From contig JAJRXM010000019.1 of NCBI GenBank assembly GCA_024276275.1, positions 1 to 59,441 on the forward strand: DNA of 59,441 nt, written 5' to 3'. How positions within the stretch are numbered: position 1 is the first letter of the stretch; each line of letters opens with the position of its first letter. Shown piece after piece: positions 9,608 to 18,627 of this stretch. A program made the position numbers and the translations under genes. The stretch comes from Candidatus Zixiibacteriota bacterium (GTDB lineage Bacteria; Zixibacteria; MSB-5A5; GN15; FEB-12). The notes beneath the pieces are model-generated. The model was not told the DNA's origin, did not search any database, and saw nothing but the letters and a program-made list of their open reading frames with translations.

Positions 9608-11446
9608 ATGACAGATAATAATGAAAAAAATATACCTGAACTTTTTTCTAACAATACGATCATACAGCATTACCGTATTATAAAAAAAATTGGCTCCGGT
9701 GGTATGGGAGTTGTATATCTAGCTGAGGATACAAAACTTGATAGGCAGGTTGCTCTGAAGTTTTTGACTCTAAATCAAAAAGAAAACTCTCCAGAACTGA
9801 TACAATTCAGGAAAGAAGCTCAAGCAGCAGCACGACTTCAGCACCCCAATATCATAACTGTCTATGAAGTTAATGAATACAAGAACTGCCCGTACATCTC
9901 AATGGAATTTATTGAAGGCCAATCTTTGCAGGAAATTTTAGGTAGTAGAGCCTATTCTATAAATGAGATAATTGAAATTGCTATCCAAATCAGTTCAGGT
10001 CTTGCCGAAGCACATGAAAAAGGAATTACTCATCAAGATTTAAAACCCGGAAATTTGATGGTTGATCAAACAGGTACAATTAAAATTCTTGATTTCGGAT
10101 TAGCATTATTATCGGAAAAAAAATCAAACCCTGATTCTGAACGCACTATAACGAGCAACCCTTTTGCTGATAAAATTACCGGCACCATTTTGTATATGGC
10201 TCCTGAACAATTACTGGGACAGGAGAGTAACAATCAAATAGATATTTTTGCCTTTGGCATCATACTTTATGAACTTATAACAGGCGAACATCCTTTTACA
10301 GCTCCGACTGTATCTGAACTTACAGCAAAGATACTTCGAGACACACCTAATAATTTATATGATAAACGAAATGATGTACCCTATGATCTTAATCGTATTG
10401 TGTTTAGATGTTTGAACAAAAAAAGCACAAAACGATTCCAAACAGCTAGAGATATATGTAACGAACTTGAAGAGCTGTTAAACCTATTAAAACAGAATAT
10501 AACAGTAAATGTGAGTAGTAAAGGTGTAGTAAAAACTACTACCACTCTTACTGAAGAGTCCTATGTACTGACTACTGAATTAGTTCGCGAACTAACTCTC
10601 AAAGATCCAAGAATGATTGGAACGAAGCTTGCCTATATGGATAACAATGTTGTATCGGATAAACTTGTAGTCTACTTACATGGAATTGGTGCAGATCATA
10701 GACAATTTTCTGATGCTTTACGGAAATTACCATATAGAGCTGTTGCAATATCATTATACGGATTTGATGAAAACGCTCAACTTCGAATTCCATTAAAACT
10801 GGAAGATCACTCTATTTTACTTCACGCTTTGATAAAAGATATAAGTGATAGGCTAAAACCAAAAATAAATATACTGGTAGGATTTTCCTCAGGAGCAGAC
10901 CATTTCCTTCATTGTCTTACATCAGAATTATTTGATGATATTAAAATAAGTGGAATGCTGTCTCTAGGTTGTAATATCCATATAGAAGATTGTTTTGCAA
11001 CAAGTAAGCTGTCAGAACTTACTTCGGGAGATGAAAATCAAATTCTTTCAATTATAAAATTGTTTAGCCAACATGCATCCTCAATAAGTGACTGGCTGAT
11101 ATTGCATAGCTATCTGGTAACAGCATTTTCCAAGTTTTCTGATCAAACAAAACCGTTTAGCCAATATGCGTATGATATATTAAAGCCATTTAAAGACGGT
11201 AACTGGGAACTGTTTCCAAAATGGTACCAAAACTGCATGAAAAAAATTCCTCATGTTCGGTTTATAACTGATACAGGCGGGTACAATACGTTAGATACTC
11301 TTATGCTGAAGCATCTGGAAAATAATATTCTGGGAGATGATTTTTCTGAGGATTCAATAATGAAAGTTCCTGATTCGCATATGGATTTAGTGAAACCTGA
11401 AAAAATAGTTGCACAAACGATAGACTTTATGAAACTGTTTTCGTAA
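9608..11446 (+). CDS. Serine/threonine kinase fused to a C-terminal alpha/beta hydrolase
   Basis: The first 290 residues are a Hanks-type kinase: Gly-rich loop GSGGMGVVY, Lys51 in VALKFL, catalytic loop THQDLKPGN (His142-Gln143-Asp144), Asp162 of DFG, and GTILYMAPEQ. The usual HRD arginine is glutamine, so activation-loop control may differ from RD kinases. After a linker comes an esterase/phospholipase-like hydrolase domain from about residue 345: YLHGIG (oxyanion region), nucleophile motif GFSSG with Ser427, and a probable catalytic His591 in SHMDLV. There is no obvious membrane segment, so it should be cytoplasmic. The fusion suggests that phosphorylation controls, or is controlled by, hydrolysis of a small ester or lipid; this is inference. 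It lies upstream of an envelope-protein run. Confidence 0.85.
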   Translation: MTDNNEKNIPELFSNNTIIQHYRIIKKIGSGGMGVVYLAEDTKLDRQVALKFLTLNQKENSPELIQFRKEAQAAARLQHPNIITVYEVNEYKNCPYISMEFIEGQSLQEILGSRAYSINEIIEIAIQISSGLAEAHEKGITHQDLKPGNLMVDQTGTIKILDFGLALLSEKKSNPDSERTITSNPFADKITGTILYMAPEQLLGQESNNQIDIFAFGIILYELITGEHPFTAPTVSELTAKILRDTPNNLYDKRNDVPYDLNRIVFRCLNKKSTKRFQTARDICNELEELLNLLKQNITVNVSSKGVVKTTTTLTEESYVLTTELVRELTLKDPRMIGTKLAYMDNNVVSDKLVVYLHGIGADHRQFSDALRKLPYRAVAISLYGFDENAQLRIPLKLEDHSILLHALIKDISDRLKPKINILVGFSSGADHFLHCLTSELFDDIKISGMLSLGCNIHIEDCFATSKLSELTSGDENQILSIIKLFSQHASSISDWLILHSYLVTAFSKFSDQTKPFSQYAYDILKPFKDGNWELFPKWYQNCMKKIPHVRFITDTGGYNTLDTLMLKHLENNILGDDFSEDSIMKVPDSHMDLVKPEKIVAQTIDFMKLFS

Positions 11447-11596
11447 TGTATTTACTGAACTTTATGTAGTAGTCCTACGAGGTCTTTATAATCCATTATT
11501 TCCTTGACAGAAATTTATATTTTATTATTTTATTTCCTAATATACCCATTATATATAAAAGGTTAGTATTAAAATTCTTATGGAGAACTATCAGCC

Positions 11597-12106
11597 ATGA
11601 AGCATGTCATCGCAGCTATCATATTTATATCCTTTTCATTTGTTTTAAACGGATGCGGAGCGATGGCACTCAATGCCTTAGTTAAATCAGAGGTCAGTAA
11701 AATAACGGACTATTTGCTTGAGGGTGGGGGGAATTGGAAATTTGATAAATCAATTCATTATGATCTGCTTATTCAAAACAGAATTATTTTAGACACTATC
11801 GTACTTGATACGGCTTATTTTCAGATTTCAACTTATAAATTTAACGATGATAAAGGTGATGATATTTTTAGAAGCGGATTTAGGATGCTTGAAGACAGTA
11901 CCGTTGAGAACTATGAATGGGTTGTTGCTGAATATGGTGAAAACAGGTTTCGCTTAGAAATATATTTTCCTACCGGAGCATTACAAACAACTTCTGAAAA
12001 AAATGTAATTCTTGTTTGGAATAACAATCAATTCAGATTAGTACAAGAAGCCTCAAGCTTGACAACGTATGATTTCTATCATCATTACTGGAGCAGAAAT
12101 AATTAA
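11597..12106 (+). CDS. Putative lipoprotein, lipocalin-like beta-rich domain
   Basis: This 169-residue protein begins with a signal sequence ending in a lipobox (FVLNGC), so the mature protein should be lipidated at Cys20. The rest is beta-rich (GNWKFDKSIHYD, FRLEIYFPTG, NVILVWNNNQFRLV), resembling small lipocalin-like lipoproteins, but I cannot assign a family. A GGAG lies upstream of the ATG. It precedes two thioredoxin-fold-like proteins on the same strand and may belong to the same envelope group. Confidence 0.65.
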   Translation: MKHVIAAIIFISFSFVLNGCGAMALNALVKSEVSKITDYLLEGGGNWKFDKSIHYDLLIQNRIILDTIVLDTAYFQISTYKFNDDKGDDIFRSGFRMLEDSTVENYEWVVAEYGENRFRLEIYFPTGALQTTSEKNVILVWNNNQFRLVQEASSLTTYDFYHHYWSRNN

Positions 12107-12146
12107 AATTTATTATACTGAAAGAGTCAAAATAATAGGATCATAT

Positions 12147-12752
12147 ATGCATATTATTTATAAAATTACGATAATTACAACTCTAATTATTGCATCTATC
12201 GGTACAAACCTGAATGCTCAGGACTTATCAGAAATTAAAAACTTATTATTAAATGAACAAGGGGACACTGTTACGGTTGGTTCACTAATTAAAGATAATC
12301 AACCTTTATTGATTCAATTTACAAACAGTTATTTAGAGAGGACAAAAAATATTTTAAAAGTAGTTCCTGCATTTAAAAAAGAGTACGGTCTGCAAGATAT
12401 AATAATCTGTGGAAATTTTTACGGAATTGAAACAGAGTTTCATCAAGCTGTTTTGAGTAAAGCAAATAAATACTTTCAAAAACCTGTCTACTATGATTTA
12501 ACCGGTAAAATTGAATATACCTATGATGTAAGCAGTCGACGGGTAACGGTTTTGTTTGACAAAAACGGAAAACTTGTTTCAAACTATTATCCATATTCGT
12601 TCCAAGATATTTATAACACTCTGACTACTTATCTAGGTGTAGTGTTTTCAGATGATTTTGATAAAGATGGTGTCTTAGATATGAATGATGACTGTCCTGA
12701 AATTGCCGGGAAAAAAGATTTTTCAGGGTGTCCCCAAAAAAAAATAAGATGA
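12147..12752 (+). CDS. Secreted redoxin-like protein with a C-terminal calcium loop
   Basis: I place the start at ATG 12147, which gives a clean signal peptide ending LNAQ, rather than at 12069, which would put 26 residues before it and overlap the previous gene. The 201-residue product has a thioredoxin-fold-like core (PLLIQFTNSYLERTKNIL, later VTVLFDKNGKLVSNYYP) but no CxxC, so it is probably not a classical disulfide reductase. It ends with a thrombospondin type-3-like calcium loop (DFDKDGVLDMNDDCP). Its TGA overlaps the next ATG by ATGA, implying translational coupling. It is probably periplasmic or surface exposed. Confidence 0.65.
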   Translation: MHIIYKITIITTLIIASIGTNLNAQDLSEIKNLLLNEQGDTVTVGSLIKDNQPLLIQFTNSYLERTKNILKVVPAFKKEYGLQDIIICGNFYGIETEFHQAVLSKANKYFQKPVYYDLTGKIEYTYDVSSRRVTVLFDKNGKLVSNYYPYSFQDIYNTLTTYLGVVFSDDFDKDGVLDMNDDCPEIAGKKDFSGCPQKKIR

Positions 12753-14404
12753 TATTAGATGTAAAACCTATAAACTTTCGTAAAACGTTAATTTGTGGAT
12801 ATATTAGCAATTTAGCTCATATCTCTAGTTCGTATGTGATTAATAAGAGACATGACTCTTTAAAGCTTGTCGATGTATTTAAACCCGCATCTAGGAATTT
12901 AGTTGTTGTTGTAAATACCAGAGATAGTCATGCATGCCTGGAGTATTTACAAGAAATAAATAATCGGGCAAAATTTTGGCAGGAAAAACTCGGGTATAAC
13001 CTAACTGTTATTGTATATAAAGATGATGTAGATAAGATATTAAAATTTGCTGAAAGAAAGGGATGGTCATTTCCACTGTATGCTTCAGAAGATTTTCCCG
13101 TGTATGATTATTTTAGAACAGATACTGATAAACTGTTCCTTCTGTTTGATGAAAACGGTCAACTTGAATGGTACAATAAAGATAAAGTTAATAGCAATAC
13201 AGATATTCCGCATGTAAGGCTTATGGCACGAGCAGGTGTCGACAAGTCTGTTGACTGGGATAATGACGGTATCTTAGATTTTGAAGATAAAATAATTAAC
13301 CCGTCAAGAAAACAGACTTCGGCCGACGCAAATGAAATGACTCAGGGGCTATTGTTTGAGAACAGTAATAGTAAAAAAATAGATTTGTATATAAAGCCTG
13401 AAACAACAAAAGAAACAAAAAAAGAATCAAACTGGGTCACAAAAGGATTTGCGGTTGATGCCAATGATGAAGCAACGAGTTTCAACAACATTATTGGATT
13501 AGAAGAGAACAGCAGTGAAGTACAAGGTTTTATCGCTTCTTTAGGAGAACCGACAGGTAGTAGCGATATAGTAGAACGTGATAAATTAAAAAATCTAGGG
13601 TTAGAATTATTAGGGAATAAAAGAATAATTTGGTATGATAAAGGTATTGAGGTTTATATTAAATCACATGGTAGAAAAATGATAGTGTATAAAGTAACAT
13701 ATCATAATAAAAAAAACCGATGGTCTCAATACGATGGCCAACTTCCGAATAGCATTGATTGGAATACTTCAAGAACTTCTATTAAGAACAAATTTAATGC
13801 TTCTTTAAAAAATGAAAATATCTTAACCTGTCAGCCGAAATCACCAAGAGAACATATGCTTGATTTTTACTTTGACGATAGTGTACTTAATTTGGTAGTG
13901 TTTTCACTTGTAAAAAGAGAATACCCACCTTTGACAGTTGATGCAAACAGTTCAACGGTTGAAATGTATGAGGCTGTTATTAATGATGTGCAGAATCAAT
14001 TTCGAGGTTTTAAAAGGATAGAAGTTAAGGAAGATATAAATTCTTATTATGCTCCCGACTTTGAAAATGCAAATTTTGGTAGAATGAGATTAGATAGAGT
14101 TTCTAAGCAGCTAACCGTATATGTTTATGAAGGTCCCGATGAAACCAAAATGACGGAAAAACTAGATTTACATTTAGGTGCTTTAATTACCTGCGGGACA
14201 GATAAACTGGGATACAATTTTGAGTATGAAATTGACGATAGTGTAGAAGGTATGATAAAAATGATACTAAAGCCGACCGAATATTTAGAATTTCCATATT
14301 CAATAACATTAGTAAAATTTATCACATTCGACTATAACGAAGATACTAAGCAGCTTGATGATATTTTTAACTTAAAAATACTCATTAATATTGAAAAAGA
14401 ATAA
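12749..14404 (+). CDS. Large redoxin-like protein with calcium loop and beta-rich tail, unknown function
   Basis: The preferred ATG at 12749 overlaps the preceding stop (ATGA); an upstream ATG at 12728 is in frame but less likely. Residues about 45-165 resemble the thioredoxin-like core of the upstream protein (NLVVVVNTRDSHACLEYL, KLFLLFDENGQLEWY), again without CxxC. A calcium-loop-like DWDNDGILDFEDK follows near residue 175. The remaining 350 residues are beta-rich with motifs such as LGEPTG, KGIEVYIKSHG and LPNSIDWNTS, vaguely like small immunity or SMI1-associated families, but this is weak. There is no convincing signal peptide with this start, which is odd next to a secreted paralog. 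I do not know the function. Confidence 0.6.
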   Translation: MILDVKPINFRKTLICGYISNLAHISSSYVINKRHDSLKLVDVFKPASRNLVVVVNTRDSHACLEYLQEINNRAKFWQEKLGYNLTVIVYKDDVDKILKFAERKGWSFPLYASEDFPVYDYFRTDTDKLFLLFDENGQLEWYNKDKVNSNTDIPHVRLMARAGVDKSVDWDNDGILDFEDKIINPSRKQTSADANEMTQGLLFENSNSKKIDLYIKPETTKETKKESNWVTKGFAVDANDEATSFNNIIGLEENSSEVQGFIASLGEPTGSSDIVERDKLKNLGLELLGNKRIIWYDKGIEVYIKSHGRKMIVYKVTYHNKKNRWSQYDGQLPNSIDWNTSRTSIKNKFNASLKNENILTCQPKSPREHMLDFYFDDSVLNLVVFSLVKREYPPLTVDANSSTVEMYEAVINDVQNQFRGFKRIEVKEDINSYYAPDFENANFGRMRLDRVSKQLTVYVYEGPDETKMTEKLDLHLGALITCGTDKLGYNFEYEIDDSVEGMIKMILKPTEYLEFPYSITLVKFITFDYNEDTKQLDDIFNLKILINIEKE

Positions 14405-14560
14405 TATCTAAATTATTATAAGAGGATTAACTTAGCGTAGTTTGTCTGAGTATTTCAAATAGAGAAATATAGTTGACGTGGATGAATGTAATCCATATAT
14501 TTCATTTTAGAATAATATCAACACACAATGTTAATATTCATAAAAATGGAATAAGTTCAG

Positions 14561-17500
14561 ATGAAAAGAACATTTGATTGTAAACGGCTATTATTACCTC
14601 TTCTTATAGTATTTACCTTAATATCCCCTCTTTCTGCTCAAGTCGACTGGGATGCTGAATTTGTTTTTGACCCGTTTCCATCTCCGTACCTTTCCGATTG
14701 GGAATCAAACGGCAATATCGGTTCAGTTGCGATTACGAATAATACTTCCTTATCTATTGATGCTATAATATTTTTCACATTAGAAGAATCAAGTCGCGGC
14801 GAGATAGCATCTGCTCAAAGCAATATATTTACATTCCCTCCCGGTTCTATTGAAAATATCTCTACCGATGATATTATAGATTATAACAGTTTAGATTATA
14901 ATACAGATTTAGAAGATTTAATTATTCGCACCGGAAGACTACCCGAAGGTGACTATACCGCTTGTATCGAATTACAATTGACAGACGGGACAGTCTTATT
15001 TACCGATATTTGTGTTTCGTTTTCGATTGTCTATCCCGACCCTCCGTATCTTATTTTTCCGTTCGATAGTGATACACTTATCGATTTGTTCCCTCTGTTT
15101 CAATGGACTCCTGTACAGGTACCGGTTGGTTTTCCTATACATTACTCTCTTAAAATTGTAGAAACGTATGATGGTCAAATTCCCTATCAGGCTTTGCAGG
15201 CAAATCCGGTTCAGTATGAAAATACATATTTAACTGAAACAAGCTTGCTGTATCCTTTAGATGCCTTAGAACTTATTAAAGGAAAACGATATTCGTGGGA
15301 AGTACAAGTTCTTGATGAGGTCAATACTCCTCCGTCTTCAAATAACGGTAAAAGTGAAATCTGGTCTTTTATATATGATCCCGATACAACAACACCTCCT
15401 GAAATGTATTCTGTTAGTGGAAGAGTTTGGTCAGCTGAGACAAAACAGGGAATTAGCGGAGCAGAATTACAATACCAACCTGTAGAAATACATGTTAACG
15501 GTACTGATACAAGTTGGATTCCGTACGGTGAGATAAAAACAAGTATATCATCGTATGGTATGAGGTCACACGTCGGCAGAACTGTTGACGGAAAATTTTC
15601 TTTTAATGATTGTGAAGAGGGAACATATTTTCATATTCTTGTTTCAGCAGAAAATTATAAAAACAAAACGATACAAGGCACAGAGTATTATTTACGTGAT
15701 AACATAACAAGTCTAAATATAGAATTAGAGCTTGAACCTCCCGGGAATAAAACTATTTCCGGTAAAGCAGTAGATTTCTTTACGAATAAACCTTTAGCAA
15801 ACCAAACAATTGTTTATCATCAAGTTCGAAAAGTATCTAATTCGTTTATTGAGCAAAATTTAAAAAAATTAGAGACTATAACTGATGATGAAGGAAACTT
15901 TAGTTTTACTAAAACTGCTGACTCATCATATTTTTCTCTTCGTACCGACGAGACACCTACTCACATATCAAAGTTGGATATTGGCAACCATATGTATCAG
16001 AACGGAGATATCGATTCGGTTCTATTTTTAATATCTCCAAAAGCAGGTGGAATTGAGGGTTATGTTGTATCAACACTGGGTGGGGATACTACTTATGTGA
16101 AAGATGCTAAAGTTGTATTTGCTAAAGTCTATACTGCACAAATTAAAGAAACTACAACTTCTTATTTTACAATGTTTGGGAAACGTCTTGGTGAACAAAC
16201 AAAATCTGAGACGAAATCAGTAACAAAGTATTCCGGTCAGAAAATTTCTGTACAGACAGATGAAAACGGTTATTTTATTTGTGATAATATCCAGCCGGAA
16301 TTTAATGTCACTTTAGATGAAAGCTCATATCGTGCCGGTATAGTACGTAGAGAAACTAAACAAGAACTAATTAGCTTTACCGATAAAAAACTAACTATCA
16401 CAGTAGAACATTCTCAATATGATAAGTATGTTGCTCCTGATTCTATCGACTATATCATGGGTGTGATTACTGATGTAGGCACTCATGTTCTAGCTTCAAA
16501 AATAGGTTCTGTAACAGGTCAAATTGTTAGTACCGAAGGACCTGTTGAAAATGCGGTTGTACGATTATTCAAACAGGGTGAGTACCTTATTGATTCTCTT
16601 TCACCATCAAGCGATTCAGGTGCTTGGGGGGGAGCAGCAGAAGCCGGTAATTCGTTTGCTTCAGGTGCGAGTAATGCGTCCGGCACCTATCTGTTAGGTA
16701 ATATCCCAATTAACAATCCGAATCAGGTAAGTGATGAATACATAATGGAGGTAACAGCTGACGGTTATTATAAGCAAGTCACAGAACTTCGATTAACAGA
16801 GAATGGTCAGCTCATTAGAAAAAATTTCACATTAGCAGATAAACCGTCAATCGTTTCAGGCCAGGTACAACTATTTTCCGGTTCTTCTGTATCGGGTGCC
16901 AGGGTTGTACTCTCTAAAAAGATTGATATCAAAGTCGAAGAGTTGAATTTAGATTACAAAAATGTATTTATCACAACGCACTACACTCTGACCGACGGTT
17001 CTGGAAATTATTCGTTTAGTGACGTTCCAAAAGGAACGTATAAAATTACATCTGTGACACCGCAAAATATTAAAGCAGTTTCTGACTCGTTTGCTGTAGC
17101 CGGTGGACGTACTATAATTATTCCATTAGTTACAAAATCTCAAAAAGGCTCATTGGCGGGTGTGGTGAAGTCATCAAACGGAAACCCATTGTCAAATGTT
17201 GTCATAAAATCAGAAAGTCTACCGTCACTCTTTATAACTACAAATATTAAAGGTGAGTTTAAACTAAAAAAGGTTCCGTCAGGCAAGATGGATCTCATAC
17301 TGACGCGCTTTAATCATACCGATACTACTGTTGAAGTTGATGTACCTGTTGATACTTCAGAATTTGATGACCTTCTGTCAAAAGAGGGAGATGCTGACAA
17401 AGTTGAAATTATCATGGAACTACTCACCGGCACCTATAAAATAAAAGTAGTTGATATGGCTTCCAATTCCTCTCTTGCTAACATGGAAGTTTCACTTGGT

Positions 17501-18430
17501 AAGGAATCAAAAACTACAAATTCTTCAGGGATGGTTACATTTAAAGATATCGGTGTCGGTCGTCAAGAGTTAAAAGTATCACCGCCTGAATCTGATACCT
17601 ATGATAAAGACTATGTACCTTTCTCTTCAAAAGTGACAGTTAATGTCGGTCTAAACAGCTTAAAGACTATCGAACTTGTTCCCGGAGCCAGAATGTCCGG
17701 TAAAGTTGTAGATGTTAGCGGAGGAAAAGGGATTGGCTCAGTTGCGGTTCATATAGACGGTAATAAAGATATAAAAGCTAAAACCGCTAAAGACGGTACT
17801 TTTACGCTGAAGAATCTACCTGCGGGAAAACCTATTACCTTGGTAGCACAAAAACCGGGTTATAAAATAGCAAGACTTTCAAAAAACTGGTCGATAACTG
17901 CCGGTGACCATATTAAAAATGTTACGGTCAAAATGGAAGAGTCACCGGTTGATTCAATCTTTGGCTTTGCCATAGTTCTTGATTCGATGACAAAAGCAAG
18001 CGGGAACAATAACTATCTTACCGGTTCTCTTATACAAATTAAGAACTCGTTCGGCTTAAGTTTCAAGGATAAAGAGGTCGAACTGCGTTTTATAAAACTA
18101 CTTGTAGATGAAAACTACAAACCGATTAAAGATAGTTTTAATCTGGAAGTAAAAGAACTTGATGTAACTGTTTTCGGTTTTGAAGGCAATATGCAGCATA
18201 AGAACGGTCTTAAAGTTGAATGGATAGATTCCCTCTCTGTAGGACGGATAGTCGGTGATATTACAATCATGGATGCTACATCGCTTATATTCCCGGAAAC
18301 TAAACTGGGAAATCTGAAAATTCCAAAAAAGAAAACACCAACTTTTGGTCGGATGGTGTTAATAGGTCTTTACAAAAATTCGGGCTTACAGCTACCGACA
18401 CAGAATTACAGGCAACATTTAAAGGGGTAA
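14561..18430 (+). CDS. Giant surface protein with carboxypeptidase-regulatory-like repeats (TANFOR-like), N-terminal part before a frameshift
   Basis: A signal peptide (ending PLSAQ) is followed by an N-terminal region with LPEGDYTACIEL and PYLIFPFDSDTL...PLFQWTPV patterns. I associate these with large Bacteroidota surface proteins often labelled TANFOR-domain. From about residue 285 to 1100 come roughly eight repeats of carboxypeptidase-regulatory or CnaB-like beta-sandwich modules, each starting with a SG(R/K/Q)V-type strand, for example YSVSGRVWS, TISGKAVDF, PSIVSGQVQ and ARMSGKVVD. The frame ends at 18430 in an unlikely tail. The natural continuation is in the neighbouring frame, so the full gene is probably 14561-20244, about 1,890 codons. 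It is likely an extracellular or outer-membrane-anchored fibre or scaffold acting with the two downstream genes. Confidence 0.75.
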   Translation: MKRTFDCKRLLLPLLIVFTLISPLSAQVDWDAEFVFDPFPSPYLSDWESNGNIGSVAITNNTSLSIDAIIFFTLEESSRGEIASAQSNIFTFPPGSIENISTDDIIDYNSLDYNTDLEDLIIRTGRLPEGDYTACIELQLTDGTVLFTDICVSFSIVYPDPPYLIFPFDSDTLIDLFPLFQWTPVQVPVGFPIHYSLKIVETYDGQIPYQALQANPVQYENTYLTETSLLYPLDALELIKGKRYSWEVQVLDEVNTPPSSNNGKSEIWSFIYDPDTTTPPEMYSVSGRVWSAETKQGISGAELQYQPVEIHVNGTDTSWIPYGEIKTSISSYGMRSHVGRTVDGKFSFNDCEEGTYFHILVSAENYKNKTIQGTEYYLRDNITSLNIELELEPPGNKTISGKAVDFFTNKPLANQTIVYHQVRKVSNSFIEQNLKKLETITDDEGNFSFTKTADSSYFSLRTDETPTHISKLDIGNHMYQNGDIDSVLFLISPKAGGIEGYVVSTLGGDTTYVKDAKVVFAKVYTAQIKETTTSYFTMFGKRLGEQTKSETKSVTKYSGQKISVQTDENGYFICDNIQPEFNVTLDESSYRAGIVRRETKQELISFTDKKLTITVEHSQYDKYVAPDSIDYIMGVITDVGTHVLASKIGSVTGQIVSTEGPVENAVVRLFKQGEYLIDSLSPSSDSGAWGGAAEAGNSFASGASNASGTYLLGNIPINNPNQVSDEYIMEVTADGYYKQVTELRLTENGQLIRKNFTLADKPSIVSGQVQLFSGSSVSGARVVLSKKIDIKVEELNLDYKNVFITTHYTLTDGSGNYSFSDVPKGTYKITSVTPQNIKAVSDSFAVAGGRTIIIPLVTKSQKGSLAGVVKSSNGNPLSNVVIKSESLPSLFITTNIKGEFKLKKVPSGKMDLILTRFNHTDTTVEVDVPVDTSEFDDLLSKEGDADKVEIIMELLTGTYKIKVVDMASNSSLANMEVSLGKESKTTNSSGMVTFKDIGVGRQELKVSPPESDTYDKDYVPFSSKVTVNVGLNSLKTIELVPGARMSGKVVDVSGGKGIGSVAVHIDGNKDIKAKTAKDGTFTLKNLPAGKPITLVAQKPGYKIARLSKNWSITAGDHIKNVTVKMEESPVDSIFGFAIVLDSMTKASGNNNYLTGSLIQIKNSFGLSFKDKEVELRFIKLLVDENYKPIKDSFNLEVKELDVTVFGFEGNMQHKNGLKVEWIDSLSVGRIVGDITIMDATSLIFPETKLGNLKIPKKKTPTFGRMVLIGLYKNSGLQLPTQNYRQHLKG

Positions 18431-18627
18431 AACTTGCTGTTGATTATACCAAAACAAATATCGATTCAACAGGGCTTCATTTTTGTGGTTCGATAACATT
18501 TAAAGAAAAATTCAAGCTCGGTTTTAAAAATCTGCATTTAGCTAATATTGAAGATGGGTTCCTTGAACTAAAAGGTATTACGATAGTAACAGACCCTGTT
18601 CCAAAAATTCCGTTTGGGGTCTTTACG

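Noticed and set aside
11500-11540. TTGACA near 11504 upstream of the lipoprotein gene
   Set aside because: No acceptable -10 box at 16-18 bp spacing; surrounding sequence is simple AT.
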